Part shown: in pieces, positions 8,488 through 17,151 of the stretch
How the letters are laid out: each line of letters opens with the position of its first letter
Numbering within the stretch: the first letter of the stretch is position 1
Assembly: GCA_009917455.1 (NCBI GenBank)
Contig: QZDS01000027.1
Span: 1 to 64,000, forward strand
Direction: 5' to 3'
Length of the DNA stretch: 64,000 nt
Origin: a bacterium 1xD8-48
GTDB taxonomy: Bacteria > Bacillota > Clostridia > Lachnospirales > Lachnospiraceae
Made by a program: the position numbers and the translations under genes
The notes under the pieces: model-generated
What the model was told of the DNA's origin: nothing
The model's database searches: none
What the model saw: only the letters and a program-made list of their open reading frames with translations

Positions 8488-10499
8488 TGAGAAGCGGTTA
8501 TTTGATGCATGGCGGCGACTATAATCCGGAGCAGTGGCTTGATATGCCCGAAGTTTTAGAGACAGATATTGTGCGTTTTCGGGAGGCTAAGATTAACACG
8601 GTTACGGTGGGCATATTTTCATGGGCGAAGCTGGAGCCCAAAGAAGGGGAATACCGGTTCGAATGGCTGGAGGAGATAATTGACAGGCTTCACGGAAACG
8701 GCATTTCCGTGATTCTGGCGACGCCTTCGGGGGCACGGCCCCACTGGATGGCGGATAAATATCCCGAAGTTCTTCGGGTAAACGCCATGCGCCAGCGGAA
8801 TCTGTTCGGGGGCAGGCATAATCATTGCTTGTCCTCTCCGATTTATCGGGAAAAGGTGCGTCGAATCAATACGGAACTTGTAAAAAGGCTGGGCGCCCAC
8901 CCGGCGGTAAAAATGTGGCATATTTCCAATGAACTTGGCGGGGAGTGCCACTGTGAGCTTTGCCAGAAAGCGTTCAGAGGCTGGCTTAAGAAAAAGTATC
9001 AGACTATAGAGGCCCTTAATAAAAGCTGGTGGACTACCTTCTGGAGCCACACCTACGACAGCTTTGACCAGATAGAAAGTCCCTCTCCCCTGGGAGAAAT
9101 GTCGGTTACAGGCTTAAAGCTCGACTGGAGAAGATTTATTTCCGACCAGACCATCGACTATATGGAGGACGAAATAAGGGCTATTCGGGATGCCGGGTCG
9201 GATTTGCCGGTAACCACCAATCTGATGTATCATTTCTATGAGATTGACTATTTCCGTCTGGCGGAAAAAATAGATATCGCCTCCTGGGACAATTATCCTT
9301 CCTGGCATAAGCGGGAGGAGTGGGAGACAGCAAGGGACACCGCTTTCTGGCACGATGTGATTCGCAGCTTAAAGCGCAAGCCCTTCTTCCTGATGGAGTC
9401 CTGCCCGGGAGCCACTAACTGGAAGGATGTCAGCAAGCTGAAAAGGCCGGGGATGCTTACCGCAACGTCTCTGCAGAGCATTGCCCACGGCTCGGACGGC
9501 GCAATGTATTTCCAGATGCGCAAAGGCCGGGGGGCGGCGGAAAAACTCCACGGGGCAGTAATTGACCATTATGATGGAAATGATACCAGAACCTTCCGGG
9601 ACGTGTGCGAGGCCGGGGAAATGCTGGAGGCTCTTTCCGAAGTGGCCGGAACGACGACGAAATCGGAAGCGGCAGTCATTTTTGACTGGGATAACCGCTG
9701 GGCGCTAGACGGCTCGGAGGGACCCCGTAACAAGGATCTTCATTATCAGGAATGTGTGGAGAAATCCTACCGGGCATTACGAAGACAGGGGCTTAACGTG
9801 GATGTGATTGACCAGAAATGCTCCCTTGCGCCTTACAGATTTGTCGCAGCTCCCATGCAGTACCTGTTCCATGAGGGATTTGCGGAAAAGGTCAGGGAAT
9901 TTGTAGAAAAGGGCGGAACCTTCGTGCTGACCTACTGGTCGGGCGTGGTGGACGAAAACGATTTGTGCTTCCTTGGCGGAACGCCCCACGGGCTGATGGA
10001 TGTGTTCGGGCTTCGAAGCGAGGAGATTGATTCCCTTTATGACGAGGAGGAAAATCTGCTGTGCCGGACGGACGGGACGCCGGAGGGAATGAAAGACAGT
10101 TATGTGTGCAGATATCTGTGCCAGCTGGTGAAGCCGGCTGCCGCAAGGACACTCATGACCTACGGCAGGGATTTCTATGCGGGAACGCCGGCGCTCCTTG
10201 AAAATGATTTCGGGGAGGGAAAGGCATATTATGTGTGCGCGGACGCCGAGCAGGCATTCTATGACGATTTTTATGAAAGGCTGACGAAGGAGGCAGGCAT
10301 TTCGCCCATTCTTCCCACAGAGATTCCAGACGGCGTGGAGGTCACGAGCAGAAGCGGAGAAAATGCGGATTATATCTTCTTCCAGAACTTTAACCGCAGG
10401 GACATGAAGGTTCAGCTCCCGGAAGGGGAGGTTATCTTTGGAGATAAGGAGGGGAATATGAAACCCCTTGGAAATATTGTGGTGAAGATTTCCCGCTGA
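8487..10499 (+). CDS. GH42 beta-galactosidase
   Basis: Retaining glycoside hydrolase of family 42 that releases terminal beta-galactose; gut members act on galacto-oligosaccharides and type 1 host-glycan units. The 670 residues match the family length. The N-terminal GGDYNPEQW opening is typical. The acid/base is Glu149 in WHISNELGG and the nucleophile is Glu304 in FLMESCPGATNW. A Cys cluster (Cys154, Cys156, Cys159) matches the zinc-site region of many GH42 enzymes. The middle and C-terminal parts fit the trimerisation and beta domains. There is no signal peptide, so the enzyme is cytoplasmic. TAATG overlap with the upstream anchor gene indicates translational coupling in the M60 operon. The gene ends 8 bases before the convergent AraC gene. 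Confidence 0.93.
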   Translation: MRSGYLMHGGDYNPEQWLDMPEVLETDIVRFREAKINTVTVGIFSWAKLEPKEGEYRFEWLEEIIDRLHGNGISVILATPSGARPHWMADKYPEVLRVNAMRQRNLFGGRHNHCLSSPIYREKVRRINTELVKRLGAHPAVKMWHISNELGGECHCELCQKAFRGWLKKKYQTIEALNKSWWTTFWSHTYDSFDQIESPSPLGEMSVTGLKLDWRRFISDQTIDYMEDEIRAIRDAGSDLPVTTNLMYHFYEIDYFRLAEKIDIASWDNYPSWHKREEWETARDTAFWHDVIRSLKRKPFFLMESCPGATNWKDVSKLKRPGMLTATSLQSIAHGSDGAMYFQMRKGRGAAEKLHGAVIDHYDGNDTRTFRDVCEAGEMLEALSEVAGTTTKSEAAVIFDWDNRWALDGSEGPRNKDLHYQECVEKSYRALRRQGLNVDVIDQKCSLAPYRFVAAPMQYLFHEGFAEKVREFVEKGGTFVLTYWSGVVDENDLCFLGGTPHGLMDVFGLRSEEIDSLYDEEENLLCRTDGTPEGMKDSYVCRYLCQLVKPAAARTLMTYGRDFYAGTPALLENDFGEGKAYYVCADAEQAFYDDFYERLTKEAGISPILPTEIPDGVEVTSRSGENADYIFFQNFNRRDMKVQLPEGEVIFGDKEGNMKPLGNIVVKISR

Positions 10500-10507
10500 T
10501 TTTTTGT

Positions 10508-11359
10508 TTATCCTTTCCGGTAACCGGAGGGAGAACAGCCGATTTGCTTTCTGAAAATCCGGCTGAAATAAAGAGGGTTTTCATATCCCACAAGGCCGCT
10601 GATTTCCTGAATGGAATAATTGGTATTCTTCAGCAGCTCCTTGGCTTTATTTATACGGATGGAAGTAACATACTGCATGGGCGTTACGCCCATATAACGC
10701 TTGAAACTGCGGATAAACCAGCATACGCTCATATGCTGGTTTTTTGCGTATTCTTCTATACAGATATCCTTTGCAAAGGATTCGTTGAAATAGTGGACGG
10801 TCGCTTCCAGCTCCCGGTGGCTGAAAGAGTTTTCCGTGGATTTTTCCATGGAAAGGTCAAGCTGGGTTCTCTCAATTCCGGCAAAAAGCTGGCGCAGATA
10901 AAGGCTTAAAAATTCCTCAAAGCAAGGGCGCTTTAACTGCAGTTCCAGGATGATGCCCCGGAATAGTTCAAAAAAGTTAAAGAAATTTCCGCAGTAGAGA
11001 ATCTGGGAATTGCCAAATCCAATTTTGTCCAGAACGGCGCCCGCTTCATATCCTGAAAAATGAATCCAGCATACTTCGGAATTGTCCCTGGCATAATAGT
11101 AATAATGCTGGCTCTCCCCCGGCCTGTACAATATCATACATCCTCTGGCGGCTTCTTTCAGGCCGCAGTTTAAATGAAAGAAAGCTTTGCCGGAGGCAAT
11201 ATATAAAAGCTGATAGTCTTTGCGTCCGTCCGGCCTTACGGTAGTCATATCGGGCTGGCGGATAAGGCGGTAGACGCCGCATCCGCTGACCATAAGAGGA
11301 TGGCTGTTATCCTCAATTTCAATATCCGCATCGTTTAAATACCCGGCATTTGCATACAT
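10508..11359 (-). CDS. AraC-family transcriptional regulator with cupin sensor domain
   Basis: A 283-residue regulator. The N-terminal half is a small cupin-like ligand-binding domain (KDYQLLYIASGKAFFHL region, then RPGESQHYYY). The C-terminal about 100 residues are the paired helix-turn-helix DNA-binding domain, with the family end pattern GYENPLYFSRIFRKQIG and SPSGYRKG. It is transcribed divergently from the GH2 beta-galactosidase and convergently with GH42, so it most likely activates one or both in response to a beta-galactoside or its product. The 237-base gap to GH2 would hold its binding sites. Confidence 0.88.
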   Translation of the reverse strand: MYANAGYLNDADIEIEDNSHPLMVSGCGVYRLIRQPDMTTVRPDGRKDYQLLYIASGKAFFHLNCGLKEAARGCMILYRPGESQHYYYYARDNSEVCWIHFSGYEAGAVLDKIGFGNSQILYCGNFFNFFELFRGIILELQLKRPCFEEFLSLYLRQLFAGIERTQLDLSMEKSTENSFSHRELEATVHYFNESFAKDICIEEYAKNQHMSVCWFIRSFKRYMGVTPMQYVTSIRINKAKELLKNTNYSIQEISGLVGYENPLYFSRIFRKQIGCSPSGYRKG

Positions 11360-11596
11360 AGGGTGGAATTCCTTTCCCGAATGTCTTTTAAATCACACCA
11401 TTTTTCCTCCTGCAAAGGCGGAGAGTGTCTGCTGTGATTGTATCATTTTGTGCATATTTTGTCCAATACTGACTATGGCTATTCGGGCGGGAGTTTCTTA
11501 TAATCATTTCTATAGATTATATTTAAGGCTCCTGTCCGGACGGCAGAGGCGGACGGAAAGAGCCGAGGCGAAAATTTTATCATAAGGAGGATTATA
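11360..11596. promoter_or_regulatory. divergent control region, AraC regulator / GH2 beta-galactosidase
   Basis: Intergenic region between two divergent genes. On the plus strand a TATAAT at 11499-11504 has no good -35 hexamer 17 bases upstream, as expected for an activator-dependent promoter. AAGGAGG lies just before ATG 11597. No clear operator repeat could be picked out by eye. Confidence 0.35.
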
Positions 11597-14500
11597 ATGA
11601 TAGTTCCAGGATATTATGAGGACTTAAAGGTTCTTCATAAAAATACCATGCCAAACAGGGCATACTATATCCCGGCATCCATGCGGATGGACGGTATCAG
11701 GATGACAGACCGCTTTATGCTGCTCTCGGGACAGTGGAAATTCCGCTACTTTGACAGCATTTATGACGCAAAGGAGGAATTTTTTGCGGAAGGGTATGAT
11801 ACCGCGGAATTTGACACTGTGACGGTGCCCGGAGTATGGCAGAATTACGGTTATGACAGGCATCAGTACACAAACACCCGTTATCCTTTCCCTGTGGACC
11901 CGCCCTATGTTCCGCAGAAGAATCCCTGCGGCGAGTATGTGCGTACCTTTACTTATCACAGGGATGAAAAGGCGCCGAAAGCCTTTTTGAACTTTGAAGG
12001 GGTGGACTCCTGCTTTTATGTATGGGTAAACGGCGTTTTTGTGGGCTACAGTCAGGTTTCTCACTCCACAAGTGAGTTTGACGTGACGCAGAATCTGCGC
12101 GAGGGTGAAAACACGCTGGCGGTGCTGGTGCTTAAATGGTGTGACGGAAGCTATATGGAGGACCAGGATAAGTTCCGTATGAGCGGTATTTTCAGGGATG
12201 TATATCTCCTTCGAAGACCTGAAGAAGGGATTTTCGATTATTTTGTAAAGGCGCAGCCCTCGGAGGATTATAAGAGCGGAAGGGTTGAAATCAGCTTTAA
12301 ATATTTAAATCAGCCGGTTGACGTTAAGGCGTCTCTCTTTGACAGAGAGGGAAAGCGTATTTCGGAGACGGAGGTAAAGGACCAAAAGGCAGTAATGGAA
12401 GTGGAGAAAGCCCATCTGTGGAATGCGGAGGAGCCTTATCTTTATACGCTGGTTCTGGAGACGGCGGGCGAAGTCATTTCCGACCAGGTCGGAATCCGTG
12501 AAATCCATGTGACGGACGGCGTTTTGTACATCAATGGCGTGAAGGTGAAGTTCCACGGGACAAACCGTCATGACAGCGACCCGAAAACAGGCTTTGTAAT
12601 CAGCCCTGTGCAGCTTTTAAAGGATTTGAAGCTGATGAAAGAGCACAACATGAATGCCATCCGCACCAGCCACTACCCCAATGCGCCCTGGGCTTACCAG
12701 CTTTACGACCAGCTTGGCTTTTATGTGATTGACGAGGCGGACAATGAAAGCCATGGGACTATTGACGTTTACGCAAAGGAACTGACGACGGAGGAAAAGG
12801 TAAAGTGCTGGAATGAGATGGTGGAAAAGGGACGCGAGGATATGTTTATGCGGAACCCGGATTTTGCTGTCAGATTTGAGCATTGGAGCGAGGCAATCTC
12901 GGATAACCCCGAATTTATCCCGTCCACTGTTGACAGGACGCAGCGCTGTGTGGAGAGAGATAAGAACAGGCCCTGCGTGGTTATCTGGTCTATGGGAAAT
13001 GAATGCGCTTACGGCTGCACCTTTGAGGAAGCCCTTGCATGGACGAAGGAATTTGACCCCACTCGTCTGACACACTACGAGAGCGCCCTTTACACTACAA
13101 AGAAACGTAAGTATAATTTTGATAATCTGGACACCTACAGCCGGATGTATCCGACTCTTGATGAAATTCATTCTTACTTTAAAAAGCACGGAACAAAGCC
13201 CTTTATCATGTGCGAATACTGCCATGCCATGGGCAACGGCCCCGGCGATTTGGAGGACTACTTCCAGGTGGTCGAAAGCTATGACGGCGCCTGCGGCGGC
13301 TTTATGTGGGAGTGGTGCGACCATGCCATTGACATGGGTAAAACCATAAACGGGAAAAAGATGTACGCATACGGCGGCGACCATAACGAGCATCCCCACG
13401 ATGGCAATTTCTGCATGGACGGTCTGGTGTATCCCGACAGAACCCCTCATACCGGGCTCCTGGAGTTTAAAAATGTGTATCGCCCGGCAAGAGTGACGGC
13501 CTTTGACCAGGAAAAGAAGGAAATCACTCTTAAGAATTACATGGATTTCACAAATTTGAAGGATTATTTAACCGTGGCATACGAAGTGCTCTGCGACGGC
13601 GTTTCCGTGGAGAGCGGCGCGATTGACAGCGAGGAGCTTTTGAATATCCCGGCACACGGAGAGAGGACGGTTCCCGCCTCCTTTACGGTTCCGGCCGAGG
13701 GAAAATGCTGTTTGAAGGTTTCTTACCTCTTAAAGGATGGGGACGCCGTTCTGAATGCGGGCCATTTGCTTGGCTTTGAGGAAGTGGAACTGGCAAACGC
13801 GCAGAGACAGAACCGGAAGGTAAAGGCGCTCTTTGCAACAGGCGGCGGGACGGCCGATTTCCGGGTGGAGGAGGAAGACGCGGAAGTTACCGTTTCCACA
13901 CCGGCATTTACCTATGTGTATGATAAGCTGACAGGTCTCTTTAAGGAGATGGTATACGGGAACCGTAATCTGTTAGAGCAGCCCATGGAGTTTAATGTGT
14001 GGAGAGCGCCGACAGACAATGACCGCAATATCAAGGAAGAGTGGAGAAAGGCGCAGTACGACCGCACAGTTACGAGGGCATATGAGACGGAGGTTACGGC
14101 CGGGAAAGATAAGGTGGTTATCGGGACGACGCTTTCCATATCCGCCGTTTATATCCAGAGAATTTTGAATATCAGGGCGCTCTGGACAATTCTGCCGGAC
14201 GGAGCGGTGGATGTGGATTTGAAGGTGGAAAAGAATCCGATATTCCCGTTCCTCCCCAGATTCGGACTGCGCCTGTTCCTTCCGAAGTCCATGACAAAGG
14301 TAACCTACTGCGGAATCGGACCGGAGGAAAGCTATATAGACAAGAGGCGGGCCGGCTATCACGGAGTTTTTGAAACCAATGTGAAGGCAATGCATGAGGA
14401 TTATATCAGGCCCCAGGAAAACGGAAGCCACTTTGACTGCGATTACGTGATTTTGCAGGGAGGAAAAGCGACGCTTACCGTGGCAGGCGAGGAGACTTTT

Positions 14501-14710
14501 TCCTTTAACGCTTCTGTTTATACCCAGGAAGAGCTTACGGAAAAGGCGCATAACTATGAACTGGAGGAGTCGCCGTATACTGTGCTCTGTGTGGATTACA
14601 GTCAGAGCGGTATCGGCTCTAACAGCTGCGGGCCAGAGCTGGCGGAGGAGTATCAGCTGAATGAGGAGGCATTTGAATTCAGGGTGCGGTTTGTGCCTGA
14701 GCGCGTATAA
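11597..14710 (+). CDS. lacZ: GH2 beta-galactosidase (LacZ-like)
   Basis: A 1037-residue family 2 beta-galactosidase, close to E. coli LacZ (about 1024). The jelly-roll sugar-binding domain is N-terminal (WVNGVFVGYSQVS), followed by the immunoglobulin-like domain and the TIM barrel (GTNRHDSDPKTG). The acid/base is Glu469 in WSMGNECAYG and the nucleophile is Glu540 in IMCEYCHAMGNGPG. The C-terminal beta-sandwich (Bgal small chain) is complete, with APTDNDRN. No signal peptide, so cytoplasmic. It has its own strong RBS (AAGGAGGATTATA) and is divergent from the AraC regulator. A hairpin terminator follows at 14803-14853. Together with GH42 it gives the cell two unrelated beta-galactosidases within 6 kb. 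Confidence 0.95.
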   Translation: MIVPGYYEDLKVLHKNTMPNRAYYIPASMRMDGIRMTDRFMLLSGQWKFRYFDSIYDAKEEFFAEGYDTAEFDTVTVPGVWQNYGYDRHQYTNTRYPFPVDPPYVPQKNPCGEYVRTFTYHRDEKAPKAFLNFEGVDSCFYVWVNGVFVGYSQVSHSTSEFDVTQNLREGENTLAVLVLKWCDGSYMEDQDKFRMSGIFRDVYLLRRPEEGIFDYFVKAQPSEDYKSGRVEISFKYLNQPVDVKASLFDREGKRISETEVKDQKAVMEVEKAHLWNAEEPYLYTLVLETAGEVISDQVGIREIHVTDGVLYINGVKVKFHGTNRHDSDPKTGFVISPVQLLKDLKLMKEHNMNAIRTSHYPNAPWAYQLYDQLGFYVIDEADNESHGTIDVYAKELTTEEKVKCWNEMVEKGREDMFMRNPDFAVRFEHWSEAISDNPEFIPSTVDRTQRCVERDKNRPCVVIWSMGNECAYGCTFEEALAWTKEFDPTRLTHYESALYTTKKRKYNFDNLDTYSRMYPTLDEIHSYFKKHGTKPFIMCEYCHAMGNGPGDLEDYFQVVESYDGACGGFMWEWCDHAIDMGKTINGKKMYAYGGDHNEHPHDGNFCMDGLVYPDRTPHTGLLEFKNVYRPARVTAFDQEKKEITLKNYMDFTNLKDYLTVAYEVLCDGVSVESGAIDSEELLNIPAHGERTVPASFTVPAEGKCCLKVSYLLKDGDAVLNAGHLLGFEEVELANAQRQNRKVKALFATGGGTADFRVEEEDAEVTVSTPAFTYVYDKLTGLFKEMVYGNRNLLEQPMEFNVWRAPTDNDRNIKEEWRKAQYDRTVTRAYETEVTAGKDKVVIGTTLSISAVYIQRILNIRALWTILPDGAVDVDLKVEKNPIFPFLPRFGLRLFLPKSMTKVTYCGIGPEESYIDKRRAGYHGVFETNVKAMHEDYIRPQENGSHFDCDYVILQGGKATLTVAGEETFSFNASVYTQEELTEKAHNYELEESPYTVLCVDYSQSGIGSNSCGPELAEEYQLNEEAFEFRVRFVPERV

Positions 14711-14802
14711 AGAGAAAACATGGTTTTTGCCGCAGCAAGGTGAAAGACTTTCACAGGGTAATTTCTTTATTACATGATTCTGATTCATTGTAAATTGAAA
14801 GG

Positions 14803-14853
14803 AAATCCGTTATACTTAAAAGCATGTAAATGTTTTAGTATAACGGATTTTTT
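14803..14853 (+). terminator. rho-independent terminator after GH2
   Basis: Arms AAATCCGTTATAC (14803-14815) and GTATAACGGATTT (14838-14850) with an extended A/T stem, an 11-base loop, and a T-run to 14853. The stem is AT-rich. A further short palindrome GTGAAAGACTTTCAC lies upstream near 14741. Confidence 0.7.
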
Positions 14854-14888
14854 GTCAGGAAAATATATTGCATTGACGGGAAGAACAT

Positions 14889-15722
14889 ATGATAAAACTG
14901 ATAATTACTGATTTGGACGATACGCTGTATTCGTGGATTGGCTTTTACATACCGGCATTTTATAAGATGGCGGAGGAGCTTTCCTCCCTGCTCGGGGTTC
15001 CCGTAGACAAAATTATCGGGGAATTTCAGGAGATTCACAGGAAAGCCGGGAGCGTGGAACCGCCCTTTGGCGCCGTGGAGCTGCCTTCCGCGAAGGAGCG
15101 GTTTGCAGAAGCCACGGAGGAGGAAATCAGGGAGAAATTAGACCCGGCGTTTCACCGGTTTAATTCGGAGCGTAAAAGGCTGCTGAAACTGTATCCGGGG
15201 GTGGAGGATACTTTAAAATATCTGTCTGAGATGGGAATTACTATTGTAGGCTATACGGAATCAGCGGAAGAAAACGGCTATTACAGGCTGGAGAGGCTGG
15301 GGATTGCCGATTATTTTAAGTATGTTTATGTTTCCGATAGTTATGACAGGCGGCCGATGAAAAAGGAGACCTCCCCCAGGACGCATGTTGTGCATGAGAA
15401 AAAACCAAATCCTGATTTAATAATTGAAATCTGTGAAAAAGAAGGGATTTCTCCCGCCGAAACCATTTATATAGGCGACAGCCTTTCCAAGGATATGCTG
15501 ATGGCGAGGAAGGCGGGCGTAAGGTCTGTATGGTGCCGTATTCCGACAGATAATCCGCCGGGACTCTATGAAAAGCTGATGAGGATTTCCCACTGGTCGA
15601 AAGAAGATTGTGAAAGGGAAGAACAGTACAAAAGGGAATGGGAGGAAAAGGGATATACGCCGGATTTTACGATTACGGATTTCGGGCAGCTTAAGGATAT
15701 TATCTGCCGGCAATACCTATAG
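14889..15722 (+). CDS. HAD-superfamily hydrolase
   Basis: A 277-residue haloacid dehalogenase-type phosphatase of unknown substrate. Motif I is DLDDT near the N-terminus with the nucleophile Asp8, motif II is in VGYTES, and motif IV is GDSLSKDM followed by ARKAG. An alpha-helical C1 cap lies between motifs I and II. The gene is 36 bases upstream of the MalY-like aminotransferase and probably shares its transcript, although no functional link is evident. GGGAAG precedes ATG 14889. Confidence 0.85.
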   Translation: MIKLIITDLDDTLYSWIGFYIPAFYKMAEELSSLLGVPVDKIIGEFQEIHRKAGSVEPPFGAVELPSAKERFAEATEEEIREKLDPAFHRFNSERKRLLKLYPGVEDTLKYLSEMGITIVGYTESAEENGYYRLERLGIADYFKYVYVSDSYDRRPMKKETSPRTHVVHEKKPNPDLIIEICEKEGISPAETIYIGDSLSKDMLMARKAGVRSVWCRIPTDNPPGLYEKLMRISHWSKEDCEREEQYKREWEEKGYTPDFTITDFGQLKDIICRQYL

Positions 15723-15758
15723 AAAACATGATACCACAGGAAGGAGAAAGGGTTCATT

Positions 15759-16970
15759 ATGAAGTACGATTTTACATCAATTATGGACAGGCGCGGAATG
15801 GACGCCATAGCAGTGGACGGTCCCTTAAAGGGCGAGGGAAGCTTTGGCAATATGAAGCCGAAGGAGGGCTTTGATTTAATTCCCATGTGGGTTGCGGATA
15901 TGAATTTCCCCACGGTTCCGACGGTGCCTGAGGCGATTATCGAGAGGACCAGGCATACGGCCTACGGCTATTTTGAGCCGAGGGATGAATATTTTGATTC
16001 TATTATCAGCTGGCACGAAAAACGAAACGGAGTGACGGGACTTACCAGAGACTGCATCGGGTATGAAAACGGCGTGTTGGGCGGCGTGGTATCTGTCCTT
16101 GACGCCTTTTCCGCGCCGGGCGATGGGGTGTTGCTCCACAGTCCCACCTATATAGGATTTACCCACTGTATTTCAGACTGCGGAAGAAAAATTATCCACA
16201 GCCCTTTAAAGCTTGACGAAAACGGCGTCTGGCGCATGGATTATGCGGATATGGACGCGAAGATTAAGGAAAACAAAATTCATGTGGCGGTTTTCTGCAG
16301 TCCCCACAACCCTTGCGGACGCGTCTGGGAAAAGGAGGAAATCGAAAAGGCGATGGAGGTTTACCGTGCCAATGACTGTGTGGTGATTTCGGATGAAATC
16401 TGGTCGGATATCATTCTCAACGGAAATCGCCATATCCCGACACAGGCAGTCAGCGAGGACGCAAGGAACAGGACAGTTGCGCTGTATGCGCCTTCAAAGA
16501 CCTTCAATCTGGCAGGGCTGATTGGTTCTTATCATATTATATACAATAAATATCTGCGCGAGCGCGTGGAGGCGCAGGGAAGCAAATCCCATTATAATTC
16601 CATGAATGTACTCAGTATGTATGCGCTGATTGGCGCTTACAAGCCGGAAGGCCATGAGTGGGTGGACGAGCTGCGGCAGGTACTCAGTGAAAATATAAAT
16701 TACGCATGTGATTTTATTGCCGGGAATTTCCCCGGCGTACAGGTGGCGAAGCCGGAGGGAACCTATATGTTGTTTATCGACTGTACGGAATGGCTGAAGG
16801 CTCACGGGAAAACCATAGACGAGCTGGAACAGGCCGGATGGGACGTGGGCGTCGCCTGGCAGGACGGAAGAATGTTCCATGGGGAGAATTCCATCCGCAT
16901 TAATCTGGCATTGCCTCACCAGAGGGTGAAGGAAGCCTTTGATAGAATGAAGAAATATGTATTTTGTTAG
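15759..16970 (+). CDS. MalY/PatB-type PLP-dependent C-S lyase or aminotransferase
   Basis: A 403-residue fold-type I PLP enzyme of the MalY/PatB group, which cleaves cystathionine or cysteine and gives pyruvate, ammonia and a thiol. The N-terminal DRRGMDAIAVDG and IPMWVADMNFPT are hallmarks. CSPHNPCGRVW and ISDEIWSDI are cofactor-site motifs, and the Schiff-base Lys is Lys247 in APSKTFNLAGL. The C-terminus is complete (NSIRINLALP). RBS AGGAAGGAGAAAG precedes ATG 15759. A terminator follows at 16983. Confidence 0.9.
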   Translation: MKYDFTSIMDRRGMDAIAVDGPLKGEGSFGNMKPKEGFDLIPMWVADMNFPTVPTVPEAIIERTRHTAYGYFEPRDEYFDSIISWHEKRNGVTGLTRDCIGYENGVLGGVVSVLDAFSAPGDGVLLHSPTYIGFTHCISDCGRKIIHSPLKLDENGVWRMDYADMDAKIKENKIHVAVFCSPHNPCGRVWEKEEIEKAMEVYRANDCVVISDEIWSDIILNGNRHIPTQAVSEDARNRTVALYAPSKTFNLAGLIGSYHIIYNKYLRERVEAQGSKSHYNSMNVLSMYALIGAYKPEGHEWVDELRQVLSENINYACDFIAGNFPGVQVAKPEGTYMLFIDCTEWLKAHGKTIDELEQAGWDVGVAWQDGRMFHGENSIRINLALPHQRVKEAFDRMKKYVFC

Positions 16971-16982
16971 TGGGAATGGAGG

Positions 16983-17013
16983 GCTGTCTTGTTCACGAGA
17001 CAGTCTTTTCTTT
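16983..17013 (+). terminator. rho-independent terminator after the MalY-like gene
   Basis: CTGTCT (16984-16989) pairs with AGACAG (16998-17003) around an 8-base loop, followed by TCTTTTCTTTT. Confidence 0.7.
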
Positions 17014-17151
17014 TACCCAATTAACTAAAGCTAACAAGAGATTTGCTACAAGCCGGCGTACTGTCATATAAGACGGAAACGTGATATAATGTCAACGAAA
17101 GAAAAGACAGAGGAAGCGTATATTGTAATTTAAGTGGAGGGTATAAAGAAG

